The notes: generated by a model from the letters alone, not told the origin. 64,000 nt of DNA from Achromobacter veterisilvae (GCF_900496975.1 NZ_UFQC01000014.1:96653-160652), one strand, 5' to 3'; counted from the first letter of the stretch, positions 24,034-33,126 are shown. Program-made: numbers and translations.

Positions 24034-25320
24034 TCATAGCCGCCTTGACTCCAAGTGTGCCAAAGCACGTCCGAATGCCTTTGCCGTTGCTTCACGATCT
24101 CCAAGGTCTAATTCCTGTGGCTGACCATGTGCTTGCCCTGCTTGCCCTGCTTGCCTCGAATGCCTTGCATGCCTTTCATCTGAGTCATACAGGCGCGACG
24201 GATCGACATGCGATGCAGCCCCCGGCAGGGACCATTCATTCCACGCCGCCCCTTCGCTATCATGTATCCGGGTAGAGATCACGCCCAGCCTCTCCCTGGC
24301 ATTTCGCAGCATTTTTGTCGAAATTCCATCCTCTTCCGCCAACTCCTGAAGTTCCCTGACCGGCAACGGTCCATCAGCCAACACCTCCTTCAGAAATTGT
24401 TGAGCCCTGTTTTTAGGACTATCTGCCATTTCGGCCTTATCGCCTTCAGCCCACCGGCGGATGTCCGCCGGAGATCCAGGAAGCAGCTTTTGGTGCCAGA
24501 TGAGCTTAGTCGTGTCAATCTCACGGCCATCGACGCTATCCACGCGCGCAGGATGAATTTCGTAACGCCGCCCTCCGCCCGATTTGCCAATGTTGGTCTT
24601 GGCGCGTATCAGAACCCCCATTGAAGGAGAATCCTCATCCTGTTCAGGAACGTTCACGCGCATGGCGATCAGCACATGCCGAGCCAAGTTGCTGAAAGCC
24701 TGACTTCCGGCGAGACTCTTGACCAAGTCACCCTTCTTCGCTTCTTTGACCAGATGCGCGATTCCGATGATGGTGATGCGGTACTTATGCGCGATCTCGA
24801 CAAGTTTTATCAGGTCTTGACGGACAGCCTTGGCATTCGTGCCGGCTCCCGAAACGACCTCCATCACCGTGTCGATCACCAGCATCTTGACATCACCAAT
24901 CTTCTCGATTTGTTCTACCAGACCAGGAAGATCTCTCTTAAAGTCGAAGCTGCGACGGCTACTGAGTTCGATAACATCGCCGACGAAGAATATCCGCCGA
25001 TGATTAGCTTCGGCTGCGTCGAGGCGAGGCTTCAAGGTGCGCTGCCAATCATCTTCGCATGACCAAATCAGCGAACTACCACGCTGGGCTTGTGACCCGT
25101 CGGGGAAAATGCCACGCTTTGTTCCAGCATTACTCAGGGTGGCGATCCAATCCATTGCGATCAGCGTCTTCCCCGCCCCCCCATCACCGCCAAGAATGAC
25201 CAACTCCCCTTCGGGAAGCCAGCCTTTCATGTGCCACTCTGATGCTACGGAGTCAACCTTGTCGGCACGAACCAGCAGGACCCCGTCCGAGGGTGAAGCA
25301 TTGTCGATTACCTTAGACAT
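24034..25320 (-). CDS. RepA-type AAA ATPase/helicase
   Basis: A 428-residue RecA-fold ATPase of the RepA/AAA_25 type. The start is ATG 25320 with AAGGAGCGG upstream; a longer reading runs into the AlpA gene and is rejected. Walker A is GGDGGAGKT at 44-52 and Walker B MLVID at 146-150. IAHLVKEAKKGDLVKSLAGS is the typical sensor-like region, and the C-terminal part contains a winged-helix-like segment (LPVRELQELAEEDGISTKML). Such proteins drive element replication or primase loading. It lies 10 bp after the AlpA gene, in one operon with it. Confidence 0.88.
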   Translation of the reverse strand: MSKVIDNASPSDGVLLVRADKVDSVASEWHMKGWLPEGELVILGGDGGAGKTLIAMDWIATLSNAGTKRGIFPDGSQAQRGSSLIWSCEDDWQRTLKPRLDAAEANHRRIFFVGDVIELSSRRSFDFKRDLPGLVEQIEKIGDVKMLVIDTVMEVVSGAGTNAKAVRQDLIKLVEIAHKYRITIIGIAHLVKEAKKGDLVKSLAGSQAFSNLARHVLIAMRVNVPEQDEDSPSMGVLIRAKTNIGKSGGGRRYEIHPARVDSVDGREIDTTKLIWHQKLLPGSPADIRRWAEGDKAEMADSPKNRAQQFLKEVLADGPLPVRELQELAEEDGISTKMLRNARERLGVISTRIHDSEGAAWNEWSLPGAASHVDPSRLYDSDERHARHSRQAGQAGQAHGQPQELDLGDREATAKAFGRALAHLESRRL

Positions 25321-25330
25321 GCCCCGCTCC

Positions 25331-25567
25331 TTACAGCTCGCGAGTGCGCCGACGTGACGCGACGTATGCCTCAATTTCAGAGCGAATCCAACGCACAGTC
25401 GTGCGCTTCGCGTCTGCACTGCCTGATACGCAAATCGGTACCGGAAACGCGGGGTCGTAGCCTTTGCCCTTAGTGTTGATTTTCGCGTAGATGGACGAGC
25501 GGCTGAGTTTCAGCATCGATTCCACTTCAGTGCGGCGCAAAAGGGTGAAATTCTGCAATTGAGCCAT
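25331..25567 (-). CDS. AlpA-family helix-turn-helix regulator
   Basis: A 78-residue MerR-fold DNA-binding protein. GGAGAAAGCTAA precedes the ATG. The helix-turn-helix is visible in LLRRTEVESMLKLSRSSIYA, followed by the wing AFPVPICVSG and RTTVRWIRSEIEAYV, as in AlpA/excisionase proteins. AlpA-type proteins activate integrase or replication genes of P4-like elements or act as excisionases. Here it begins the operon with the RepA-type ATPase. Confidence 0.9.
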   Translation of the reverse strand: MAQLQNFTLLRRTEVESMLKLSRSSIYAKINTKGKGYDPAFPVPICVSGSADAKRTTVRWIRSEIEAYVASRRRTREL

Positions 25568-25698
25568 TTAGCTTTCTCCATAACGCCGGAACATACCGGT
25601 ATGGATGAGAGCATCCTGGAATCACGTCCCAGCAGCTACGCCGTCAACCGGCTGACGACAGATGCGTGCCGGCAGACGGGGCACCCCTATTTGGCATT

Positions 25699-26388
25699 TC
25701 AGGCTCGCTCTTTCTTTTTTGGGAAATACTGATCTTTCTCGGGCATCGAACCCAGCCAACCATCAATTGTCTTCATTGCCTGGTCCCCGCTCATGCTCTT
25801 GCCTTGGGTTTTGGCATAAGCAAGTACTTTGTCTTTAATTTTTTTAACGGCTTGACTACGTGACTGCCAGCCACCGCTAGGCTTTTCGCTCTCCACCAAT
25901 CCGAAAGCGTACTGCTTGATCGGCCCAAAGCTTGCCGCCCTACCCTTCCCTCCAGACCGCGACAAGTCCCCCTGCACTAGCTGAAACGCAGCATCAACTC
26001 CCTTCTGAGAAAGAGCAACCCCGCACCAGTACCGAGCATCGGCCAAATAGGACCAGGCATGATCTGCATGTCCCTCCTTCCGGGCACGATCGGCGCGGAA
26101 GAAGTACGTCGCCGACAGAGCAATCGGGCCAATTGACGAACGCGAAACGAACTCGGGGCCTTTCGCTCTATCCTCGTCACTTAGGTACTGCAGCAAGATA
26201 TCCAGCGGCCTATCGGTCTCCCCCAAGTCATACTTCGCGACTGGCCCCAAGACCTGTTCTACAAAGCGTTCCCAAGGGACTTCACTCCTCTTTACGCTCT
26301 TGTAAGCTGCGTAGAGATTTCCCACCGTGATTTCCAGCAATTCATCCAAGGTGTACGGATGCCGATTCATCGAGTTCTGATCACGCAC
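25699..26388 (-). CDS. Hypothetical protein at the right end of the element
   Basis: A 229-residue soluble, mostly helical protein. GTG 26388 has GGAGATGAG just upstream; ATG 26370 is the alternative. The sequence opens with YTLDELLEITVGNLYAAYKS and has a middle part with many aromatic and small residues (ATYFFRADRARKEG, YLADARYWCGVALSQKG). The C-terminus is Lys-rich (PEKDQYFPKKKERA). I do not recognise a family. It is the gene nearest to attR, on the same strand as AlpA. Confidence 0.65.
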   Translation of the reverse strand: MRDQNSMNRHPYTLDELLEITVGNLYAAYKSVKRSEVPWERFVEQVLGPVAKYDLGETDRPLDILLQYLSDEDRAKGPEFVSRSSIGPIALSATYFFRADRARKEGHADHAWSYLADARYWCGVALSQKGVDAAFQLVQGDLSRSGGKGRAASFGPIKQYAFGLVESEKPSGGWQSRSQAVKKIKDKVLAYAKTQGKSMSGDQAMKTIDGWLGSMPEKDQYFPKKKERA

Positions 26389-26423
26389 GTCTCATCTCCG
26401 TCATAACGCCTTCAAAGCCTTCA

Positions 26424-26446
26424 GTGGGGCAAAAGGTGGGGCAAAA
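26424..26446 (+). repeat. Paired GTGGGGCAAAA motifs at right end
   Basis: Two copies of GTGGGGCAAAA, separated by one G, match the tandem pair beside the integrase gene in sequence and in direct orientation. They lie 55 bp inside attR, the spacing expected for integrase arm sites. Confidence 0.6.
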
Positions 26447-26460
26447 TCTGCGACAAGCAA

Positions 26461-26492
26461 AAGGCCTTACAGAGCAATCTCTGTAAGGCCTT
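26461..26492 (-). terminator. Hairpin downstream of tRNA-Pro, supplied by the element
   Basis: A perfect 14-bp stem, AAGGCCTTACAGAG with CTCTGTAAGGCCTT, has a 4-nt loop and lies 8 bp after the tRNA CCA end. It is followed on the minus strand by TTGCTTGT. It probably replaces the host terminator now found at 12011-12051. Confidence 0.75.
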
Positions 26493-26500
26493 GATTTTAT

Positions 26501-26577
26501 TGGTCGGGGCGGTGGGATTCGAACTCACGACCCTCTGCTCCCAAAGCAGATGCGCTACCAGGCTGCGCTACGCCCCG
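26501..26577 (-). tRNA. tRNA-Pro (anticodon TGG)
   Basis: A 77-nt cloverleaf with encoded CCA. The acceptor stem is CGGGGCG/CGCCCCG, the anticodon stem TCTGC/GCAGA with loop TTTGGGA (anticodon TGG at 26541-26543), and the T loop TTCGAAT. Its 3' half doubles as attR of the integrative element (26501-26545), so the present T arm is probably element-derived. Confidence 0.97.
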
Positions 26578-26674
26578 AAGGGTGGCAACTATACCAGATA
26601 CTGGCCGGCCAGACCTGCGCGCGGCGGCGGCGCGCAGGCCCTGCAGCGGCCTTGAATCGAAAACGGCGCGCCGC

Positions 26675-27451
26675 TCAGCCGAAACGGCCGGTGATGTAGT
26701 CTTCCGTTTCCTTGCGCGACGGCTTCACGAAGATCTGGTCCGTCTGGCCGAATTCCATCAGTTCGCCCAGGTACATATAGGCGGTGTAGTCCGAGCAGCG
26801 GGCCGCCTGCTGCATGTTGTGCGTCACGATGACGACGGTGTAGTCGTTTTTCAGTTCGGCGATCAGTTCTTCGATCTTGGCGGTGGAAATCGGGTCCAGC
26901 GCCGAGCACGGCTCGTCCAGCAACAGCACCTCGGGCTTGATGGCCACGCCGCGCGCGATGCACAGGCGCTGCTGCTGGCCGCCCGACAGGCTGTTGCCGC
27001 TCTGGTGCAGCTTGTCCTTCACTTCGTTCCACAGCGCGGCCTTGCTCAGCGCCCATTCCACGCGCTCGTCCATCTCGCCCTTGGACAGGCGCTCGAACAG
27101 TCGCACGCCGAAGGCGATGTTGTCGTAGATGCTCATGGGGAACGGCGTGGGCTTCTGGAACACCATGCCGACCTTGGCGCGGATCAGCGAAATATCGGTC
27201 TTGGCCGTCAGCAGGTTTTCGCCGTCCAGGATGATCTCGCCCTCGGCGCGCTGGCCGGGATACAGCTCGAACATGCGGTTGAACGTGCGCAGCAGCGTGG
27301 ACTTGCCGCAGCCCGACGGGCCGATGAAGGCGGTGACCTTCTTTTCCTGGATCGACATGTTCACATTGCGGATCGCATGGAACTTGCCGTAGTAGAAGTT
27401 CAGGTCCTTGACCTCGATCTTGTTCTTGACGGCGGTGGCGGTGTTTTCCAT
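26675..27451 (-). CDS. pstB: Phosphate ABC transporter ATPase
   Basis: Energises high-affinity phosphate import with PstA, PstC and PstS. It has 258 residues, the usual length. Walker A is GPSGCGKST, the signature is LSGGQQQR, Walker B is [13 protein letters not shown], and the H-loop is VTHNMQQA; the string [16 protein letters not shown] is diagnostic for PstB. It is the last pst gene of the operon. phoU, phoB and phoR, which often follow, are not found; tRNA-Pro is next. Confidence 0.98.
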   Translation of the reverse strand: MENTATAVKNKIEVKDLNFYYGKFHAIRNVNMSIQEKKVTAFIGPSGCGKSTLLRTFNRMFELYPGQRAEGEIILDGENLLTAKTDISLIRAKVGMVFQKPTPFPMSIYDNIAFGVRLFERLSKGEMDERVEWALSKAALWNEVKDKLHQSGNSLSGGQQQRLCIARGVAIKPEVLLLDEPCSALDPISTAKIEELIAELKNDYTVVIVTHNMQQAARCSDYTAYMYLGELMEFGQTDQIFVKPSRKETEDYITGRFG

Positions 27452-27499
27452 TGGGTTTCCCTTGGCGCCGGCGCGCCCCGCGCGCCGGCATAGCGATCT

Positions 27500-28354
27500 T
27501 TATTTGCGGAACATGTTGCGGGCGATGATGTTGATGCCCAGCACCAGCAGCGTAATCAGCGTGGCCCCGGCCCAGGCCAGGTTGTTCCAGTCCTTGAAGG
27601 GGCTGGCGGCGTATTGGTAAATCACGACCGGCAGGTTGGCCATCGGCGCGTTCATGTTGAAGGACATGAACTGGTTGGACAGCGCCGTGAACAGCAGCGG
27701 CGCGGTCTCGCCCGAGATGCGGGCGATGGCCAGCAGCACGCCGGTGATGATGCCGGTCTTGGCGGCGCGATAGCACACCAGGGTGATCATGCGCCACTTG
27801 GGGCAGCCCAGCGCCGCCGCGGCTTCGCGCAGGCTGTTGGGCACCAGCAGCAGCATGTTGTCCGTGGTGCGGACCACCACCGGGATCACCAGGATGGACA
27901 GCGCCAGAGCGCCGGCCCAGCCGGAGTAATGGCCCACCTGCGCCACGTACACGGCGTAGATGAAGAGGCCGATGATGATCGACGGAGCCGACAGCAGCAC
28001 GTCGTTCAGGAAGCGCGTGGCGGGCGCCAGCCAGCCGCGCTGGCCGTACTCGGCCAGGTAGGTGCCGGCCAGGATGCCCACGGGCGTGCCGATCAGCGTG
28101 CCCACGCCGGCCATCACCACGCTGCCGAAGATGGCGTTGATCAGACCGCCGGCCTGCCCGGGCGGCGGCGTGATCTCGGTGAACAGCGCGAGGGACAGCG
28201 CCGGAGCGCCCTTGGTCAACAACGTCAGAATGATCCAGAACAGCCAGAACAGCCCGAACGTCAGCGTCCCCAGCGACACGGTCAGCATGATGCGGTTGAC
28301 CACGCGGCGCCGGCGGTAGATGCCGTTCTGCATGTTGAGTACGGATACAGCCAT
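27500..28354 (-). CDS. pstA: Phosphate ABC transporter permease
   Basis: Inner-membrane channel subunit of the Pst transporter with 284 residues and six predicted helices. The start [20 protein letters not shown] is followed by the first helix ([17 protein letters not shown]). The PstA loop [20 protein letters not shown] and the cytoplasmic EAA-type loop [16 protein letters not shown], which docks on PstB, are clear. It lies 26 bp after pstC and 48 bp before pstB on the same strand. Confidence 0.97.
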   Translation of the reverse strand: MAVSVLNMQNGIYRRRRVVNRIMLTVSLGTLTFGLFWLFWIILTLLTKGAPALSLALFTEITPPPGQAGGLINAIFGSVVMAGVGTLIGTPVGILAGTYLAEYGQRGWLAPATRFLNDVLLSAPSIIIGLFIYAVYVAQVGHYSGWAGALALSILVIPVVVRTTDNMLLLVPNSLREAAAALGCPKWRMITLVCYRAAKTGIITGVLLAIARISGETAPLLFTALSNQFMSFNMNAPMANLPVVIYQYAASPFKDWNNLAWAGATLITLLVLGINIIARNMFRK

Positions 28355-28380
28355 GATCTTTTCCTTGTGCTCGCGGCGCG

Positions 28381-29397
28381 TCAGGTTTTCTTGCCTTCAC
28401 CGGCCGAAAGGCGAACCAGCAGCATCTTGGCCAGGGCCAGCACGATCGTCGTGATCAGGAACAGGATCAGGCCCAGTTCCAGCAGCGCCGATTTCTGGAT
28501 GCCGCCCGCCTCGTTGAATTCGTTGGCCAGCGCCGAGGCGATCGAGTTGCCCGGCGAGAACAGCGAGCCCGACCACTTGAAGGCGTTGCCGATGACGAAG
28601 GTGACGGCCATGGTCTCGCCCAGGGCGCGCCCCAGGCCGAGCATGATGCCGCCGATGACGCCGGACTTCGTGAACGGCAGGACCACGCGCCACATCACTT
28701 CCCAGGTCGTGCTGCCCAGTCCGTAGGCCGATTCCTTCAGCATCGTGGGCACCAGTTCGAACACGTCGCGCATGACCGCGGCGATGAACGGGATGATCAT
28801 GATCGAGAGGATCAGGCCGGCCGTGAAGATGCCGATGCCGAAGGGCGGCCCCGCGAAGATGCCGCCGATCACGGGCAGGCTGCCCAGCGTGGCGATCAGG
28901 AAGGGCTGCACGTATTGCTGGAACACGGGGACGAAGACGAACAGGCCCCACATGCCGTAGATGATGGACGGGATGGCCGCCAGCATTTCGATCGCGGTGC
29001 CCAGCGGACGGCGCAGCCAGGCCGGCGACAGTTCGGTCAGGAAGATGGCGATGCCGAACGACACCGGCACGGCGATGATCAACGCGATGGCCGAGGTCAG
29101 GAGCGTGCCGATGATAGGCACGACGGCGCCGTAGTTCTGGTTGACGGGGTCCCAGTCGTTGAGCCACAGGAACGACAGGCCGTACTTGGCCAGCGATTCG
29201 CGACTGCCGTAGATCAGGGACACCAGGATCGCCGCCAGCAGGATGAACACCAGGAAGGCGAACAGGCGCGTCAGATTCTTGAATAGCGCATCCATCAGCG
29301 CGTTGTTGTTTTGCTTCATAGGCGAAGGCGTGCCGGTAGTCACGGAATCCGCCACGCTGGGCGGAAGCGGCACACTATTATCCATTACCGCGCTCAT
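28381..29397 (-). CDS. pstC: Phosphate ABC transporter permease
   Basis: Second channel subunit of the Pst transporter. ATG 29397 with AAGGAAAG upstream gives 338 residues; a start at 29520 would lack a ribosome site and add a Pro/Arg-rich leader. Hydrophobic helices begin at [20 protein letters not shown]. PstC landmarks include [16 protein letters not shown], then [20 protein letters not shown] and the EAA-type loop [16 protein letters not shown]. The N-terminal 50 residues are polar and probably cytoplasmic. Confidence 0.96.
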   Translation of the reverse strand: MSAVMDNSVPLPPSVADSVTTGTPSPMKQNNNALMDALFKNLTRLFAFLVFILLAAILVSLIYGSRESLAKYGLSFLWLNDWDPVNQNYGAVVPIIGTLLTSAIALIIAVPVSFGIAIFLTELSPAWLRRPLGTAIEMLAAIPSIIYGMWGLFVFVPVFQQYVQPFLIATLGSLPVIGGIFAGPPFGIGIFTAGLILSIMIIPFIAAVMRDVFELVPTMLKESAYGLGSTTWEVMWRVVLPFTKSGVIGGIMLGLGRALGETMAVTFVIGNAFKWSGSLFSPGNSIASALANEFNEAGGIQKSALLELGLILFLITTIVLALAKMLLVRLSAGEGKKT

Positions 29398-29552
29398 GGA
29401 TGGACTTTCCTTGGGAAACCTGAGGGAGAAACATCGGGGATTTGGGGCGGGCCGGCCCTGGCTTCCTTGAGGGGAAGGCCAGGGCGGTCGTGATGGGTTG
29501 CGCGCGCTCCGAGCCGGCATTCTTGCCGAGTCTTTGCCGCGCTACACCCATC

Positions 29553-30590
29553 CTACCAGACGGCCTTGCCGTCGGCGGCCTTGACCTCGCCCCAGGCGGC
29601 GCGGATTTCCTTGGTCACGGCTTCAGGCAGCGGCACGTAGTCCATCGTCTCGGCGGACTTGGCGCCGTTCTTGAACGCCCAGTCGAAGAACTCCAGCACG
29701 GCCTTGCCCTGGGCCGGCTTGTCCTGCGACTTGTGGATCAGGATGAAGGTGGCGGCGGTGACGGGCCACGAATCGGCGCCCGGCTCGTCGGTCAGGACCA
29801 CGCCCATGCCCGGCGCGCTCTTCCAGTCGGCGTTGGCGGCCGCGGCGGCGAATGCCTTCTGCTCGGGCTGGACGAACTTGCCTTCCTTGTTCTGCAGTTG
29901 CGTCCAGGCCAGCTTGTTCTGCTTGGCGTAGGCGTATTCGACGTAGCCGATCGAGTTCTTCAACTGGCCGACGTAGGCGGCGACGCCTTCGTTGCCCTTG
30001 CCGCCCTGGCCGGTGGGCCACTTGACGGCCTTGCCTTCGCCGACTTGCGCCTTCCAGTCAGGCGACACCTTGGACAGGTAGTTCGTCCAGCCGAAGGTGG
30101 TGCCCGAGCCGTCCGAACGGTGCACGACGATGATGTCGGCCGACGGCAGCTTGAGGTCGGGGTTCAGCGCCTTGATGGCGGCGTCGTCCCACTTCTTGAC
30201 CTTGCCCAGGAAGATGTCGGCCAGGACCGCGCCCGACAGCTTCAGCTTGCCCGGCTCCACGCCGTCGATGTTGACCACGGCAACGGTGCCGCCGATCACG
30301 GCGGGGAACTGCAGCAGGCCGTTCTTTTCGAGGTCGGCCGCCTTCATGGGATCGTCCGAGGCGCCGAAGTCCACGGTCTTGGCGATGATCTGCTGCTGGC
30401 CACCGCCCGAACCGATGGATTGGTAGTTCACGGCGTTGTTGGTGGCCGCCTTGTAGTCCGATGCCCACTTGGCGTAGATCGGGTACGGGAACGATGCGCC
30501 GGCGCCGGTCACGTCGGCGGCCTGGACGGCGAAGACGGCGGCGCTCAGCGCGACGCCCACGGAAACTTGTTTGAAGACACGTTTGAACAT
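29553..30590 (-). CDS. pstS: Periplasmic phosphate-binding protein
   Basis: Captures phosphate for PstCAB. It has 345 residues with a signal peptide ending at FAVQA before ADVTGAG. PstS motifs are GAGASFPYPIYAKW at the mature N-terminus, IGSGGGQQQI, DFGASDDPM and VVHRSDGSGTTFGWTNYL, where Ser and Arg side chains bind phosphate. It is the first gene of pstSCAB, and a Pho box with an appropriately spaced -10 lies upstream. Confidence 0.98.
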   Translation of the reverse strand: MFKRVFKQVSVGVALSAAVFAVQAADVTGAGASFPYPIYAKWASDYKAATNNAVNYQSIGSGGGQQQIIAKTVDFGASDDPMKAADLEKNGLLQFPAVIGGTVAVVNIDGVEPGKLKLSGAVLADIFLGKVKKWDDAAIKALNPDLKLPSADIIVVHRSDGSGTTFGWTNYLSKVSPDWKAQVGEGKAVKWPTGQGGKGNEGVAAYVGQLKNSIGYVEYAYAKQNKLAWTQLQNKEGKFVQPEQKAFAAAAANADWKSAPGMGVVLTDEPGADSWPVTAATFILIHKSQDKPAQGKAVLEFFDWAFKNGAKSAETMDYVPLPEAVTKEIRAAWGEVKAADGKAVW

Positions 30591-30662
30591 CTGGGTTCCT
30601 TCTGTGCTCGTTGGAGGAGGCTTGGCAGGCTTTGGTACTGCCTGTCTTTCAGCGACCCTCGC

Positions 30663-30696
30663 ATCTTAGAAGCCCAAAATGACAGGATAGTGACAG
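30663..30696 (-). promoter_or_regulatory. Pho box and -10 of the pst promoter
   Basis: On the minus strand CTGTCACTATC and CTGTCATTTTG form two adjacent 11-bp PhoB half sites (30675-30696), close to the consensus CTGTCATAAAT repeat. TAAGAT, a fitting -10, begins 6 bp after the box (30663-30668), the spacing of PhoB-activated promoters. Confidence 0.88.
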
Positions 30697-30741
30697 TCAT
30701 GATCCCCCCCGCAGGCGCTGCGCGCCTTCCCCCCCAGGGGG

Positions 30742-30925
30742 GCGCCGGTGGCGGACCGGCGGAGCCGGATCCGCGCGGCCTGGATTGGGGGCACTTTGCC
30801 TCGAATGGCGGTTGCGAGAAGGTCGGGGCGTCGGTGGCGGACCGCAGAGCGGATCCGCGTGGCCTGGATTGAGGGCGCTTTGCCTCGAATGCCGGTTGCG
30901 ACTAGGCCGGGGCGCCGGAAATGAG
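30742..30925. repeat. Two tandem copies of an 86-bp intergenic repeat
   Basis: Copy A starts at 30742 and copy B at 30828; both contain GGTGGCGGACCG, GGATCCGCG, GGCCTGGATTG and TTTGCCTCGAATG. A fragment of a third copy starts near 30911. The unit is GC-rich, overlaps no convincing gene and resembles dispersed intergenic repeats of Bordetella-like genomes. It fills most of the 396-bp pstS-ppk gap. Confidence 0.7.
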
Positions 30926-30956
30926 GAGCCGGGGACGGATCCCCGGGGCGTTGCGC

Positions 30957-30982
30957 GGAAACGCCGCCCCTTTCGGGCGGCG
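30957..30982 (-). terminator. Terminator after ppk
   Basis: Perfect 8-bp stem CGCCGCCC/GGGCGGCG with loop CTTTC just after the ppk stop codon; on the minus strand it is followed by a short T run (TTTCC). Confidence 0.65.
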
Positions 30983-30986
30983 GGTG

Positions 30987-33074
30987 TTACACGCCCAGCT
31001 TCTGCATCAGGTACTGGTGGACGTTGAAGGGTTCGCGGCGGCTCTTGACGCGGGCGTAGTCGCCGTCGGGTTGCTGCTGCCAGGCCAGTTGGTTGTCGCG
31101 CAGGGCGTAGGTGAAGGCCTCGTCGATCACCCGTTTTTTCAGGGTCTTGTCGTAGATCGGGAAGGCGATTTCCACGCGGCGGAAGAAATTGCGGTCCATC
31201 CAGTCGGCCGACGAAAGGTAGACGGTTTCCTCGCCGTCGGCATAGAAGTAGAAGACCCGGGAATGTTCCAGGAAGCGGCCCACGATGGAGCGCACCCGGA
31301 TATTCTCGGACAGGCCCGGCACGCCGGCGCGCAAGGCGCACACGCCGCGCACGATCAGGTCGATCTTCACGCCGGCCTGCCCCGCCTTGTAGAGCTCTTC
31401 GATGATCTGCTCTTCCAGCAGGGAGTTCATCTTGGCCATGATCCGGGAACGCTTGCCCGCCTTGGCCGCCCGGGCCTCGGCGCGGATCAGCGCCACCATG
31501 CCGTCGTGCATGGTGAAGGGCGACTGCATCAGCGCCTTGAGCGAACGGCGAGCGCCCAGCCCGGTCAATTGCGCGAAGACCTTGTCCATGTCCTCGCACA
31601 GCCTGGGGTCGGCGGTCAGCAGCCCGAAGTCGGTGTACAGGCGCGCCGTGCGCGGATGGTAGTTGCCGGTGCCCAGGTGGGCGTAGCGGCGCAGGCGGCC
31701 TTTCTCGCGGCGCAGCACCACGGCCATCTTGGCATGCGTCTTGTGGGCCACCACGCCGTACACCACGTGGGCGCCCACTTCTTCCAGCTTGGAGGCCCAA
31801 TTGATGTTGGTCTGTTCGTCGAAGCGGGCCATCAGTTCCACCACCACCGTGACTTCCTTGCCGGCGCGCGCCGCGGCCAGCAGGATCTTCATCAGCTCGG
31901 AATCCTCGCCGGTGCGGTAGATGGTCTGCTTGATGGCCATCACGTCCGGATCCAGCGCGGCGGCGGTCAGGAAATCGATGACGGGCTGGAACGACTGGTA
32001 GGGATGGTGCAGCAGCCGGTCCTGCTGGGCCACGGCCTCGAACAGTTCGGCCGGCTTGTCGCCCACCTTGTCGAACGGCGCCGGCACGGGCGCCCGGTAG
32101 TCGGGAAACAGCAGGTCCGGCCGCGAAGCCGAATTGCACAGTTGCATCAGGCGCGACAGGTTCACCGGACCGGGCACCCGGTAGGTGTCCTCGGGCTTCA
32201 GCGAGAACTCGCGCTGCAGGAAGGTTTCCAGTTCGACCGGCGTCAGCTTGTCGATCTCCAGGCGGACGGCGGCGCCGAAGTTGCGCTGCGACAGTTCGCC
32301 CTGCAGCGCGTGGCGCAGGTTGGTGACTTCTTCCTCGTCCACGAACAGGTCGCTGTTGCGCGTGACCCGCCATTGGTAGCAGCCCAGCATCTCCAGCCCG
32401 GGGAACAGCTCGCCGACGAAGGCGCGCAGCAGCGAGGTCAGCAGGATGTAGCCCTCGGGGTGGCCGGACAGCTCCTGCGGCATCTTGATCAGGCGCGGCA
32501 GGGCCCGCGGCGCCTGCACCACGGCAATGGAGGCCTGGCGGCCGAAGGCGTCGGCCCCCGACAGCGACACGATGAAGTTCAGGCTTTTGTTGTAGACGCG
32601 CGGAAACGGATGCGCCGGGTCCAGCCCGATGGGGGTCAGCAGCGGCATCACGTCGCGGTTGAACACGTCGCGCGCCCATTCCTGCTGCTGCGGATTCCAT
32701 TCGGACGCGTGGTGCAGGGTGATGCCCTCGGCGTGCATCGCGGGCAGGATCTCGTCGTTGAGCAGGTTGTACTGCCGGCCGACCAGTTCATGGACGGCCT
32801 GCTGCACGTTCTCGAACGCCTGGTCCGGCGTCATGCCATCCGGCCCCACCAGGTTCGGCGACTGGCGCTGCTGCTCTTTCAGGCTGGAAATCCGGATCTC
32901 GAAGAACTCGTCCAGGTTGGAACTGACGATGCACACGTAGCGCAATCGTTCGAGCAGGGGCGTCTTCGGATCCTCCGCCATCGCCAGCACGCGTTCGTTG
33001 AATTTCAGCAGCGACAACTCGCGGTTCATGAGCAAGGGCTCGGCGGGAGGGCGTGAGGGCATACCGGGTTCCAT
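30987..33074 (-). CDS. ppk: Polyphosphate kinase 1
   Basis: Makes inorganic polyphosphate reversibly from ATP. It has 695 residues, normal for Ppk1. The N domain begins LMNRELSLLKFNERVLAMA. The phospholipase-D-like catalytic core includes DVMAIKQTIYRTGEDS, VVELMARFDEQTNINWA and VVYGVVAHKTHAKM with the phosphorylated histidine, followed by HLGTGNYHPRTA and SSADWMDRNFFRRVE. ATG 33074 or ATG 33062 may be the start; neither has a strong ribosome site. It is divergent from ppx and preceded by a Pho box. Confidence 0.97.
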   Translation of the reverse strand: MEPGMPSRPPAEPLLMNRELSLLKFNERVLAMAEDPKTPLLERLRYVCIVSSNLDEFFEIRISSLKEQQRQSPNLVGPDGMTPDQAFENVQQAVHELVGRQYNLLNDEILPAMHAEGITLHHASEWNPQQQEWARDVFNRDVMPLLTPIGLDPAHPFPRVYNKSLNFIVSLSGADAFGRQASIAVVQAPRALPRLIKMPQELSGHPEGYILLTSLLRAFVGELFPGLEMLGCYQWRVTRNSDLFVDEEEVTNLRHALQGELSQRNFGAAVRLEIDKLTPVELETFLQREFSLKPEDTYRVPGPVNLSRLMQLCNSASRPDLLFPDYRAPVPAPFDKVGDKPAELFEAVAQQDRLLHHPYQSFQPVIDFLTAAALDPDVMAIKQTIYRTGEDSELMKILLAAARAGKEVTVVVELMARFDEQTNINWASKLEEVGAHVVYGVVAHKTHAKMAVVLRREKGRLRRYAHLGTGNYHPRTARLYTDFGLLTADPRLCEDMDKVFAQLTGLGARRSLKALMQSPFTMHDGMVALIRAEARAAKAGKRSRIMAKMNSLLEEQIIEELYKAGQAGVKIDLIVRGVCALRAGVPGLSENIRVRSIVGRFLEHSRVFYFYADGEETVYLSSADWMDRNFFRRVEIAFPIYDKTLKKRVIDEAFTYALRDNQLAWQQQPDGDYARVKSRREPFNVHQYLMQKLGV

Positions 33075-33104
33075 ACGTAGGGAGAGCGTGGAGTTTTACT
33101 GCAA

Positions 33105-33126
33105 AAAAGTGACGGTTCCATGACAC
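33105..33126 (-). promoter_or_regulatory. Pho box upstream of ppk
   Basis: On the minus strand GTGTCATGGAA followed directly by CCGTCACTTTT gives two 11-bp PhoB half sites, each with few departures from CTGTCAT. It lies 31 bp before the ppk ATG. Confidence 0.65.

Larger units (their letters stand above)
12090..26545. mobile_element. Integrative element inserted in tRNA-Pro(TGG)
   Basis: About 14.4 kb between repeated tRNA-Pro ends. It contains a tyrosine integrase next to the left end, paired GTGGGGCAAAA motifs near both ends, an AlpA-like activator, a Xre repressor, a gp3-like directionality-factor homologue, YqaJ, DUF932, a HUH Rep-like protein and a RepA-type ATPase. Base composition is lower in GC than the flanks, most clearly at 13840-18000. 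No relaxase of MOB type, type IV secretion gene, capsid or terminase is visible, so it is neither a self-transmissible ICE nor a complete prophage. A mobilizable or satellite-like element is the best description. Confidence 0.88.

Noticed and set aside
30697..32700. Long open frame overlapping ppk in another register
   Set aside because: The ppk frame has all catalytic motifs; the alternative is Arg/Ala/Pro-rich without domains.
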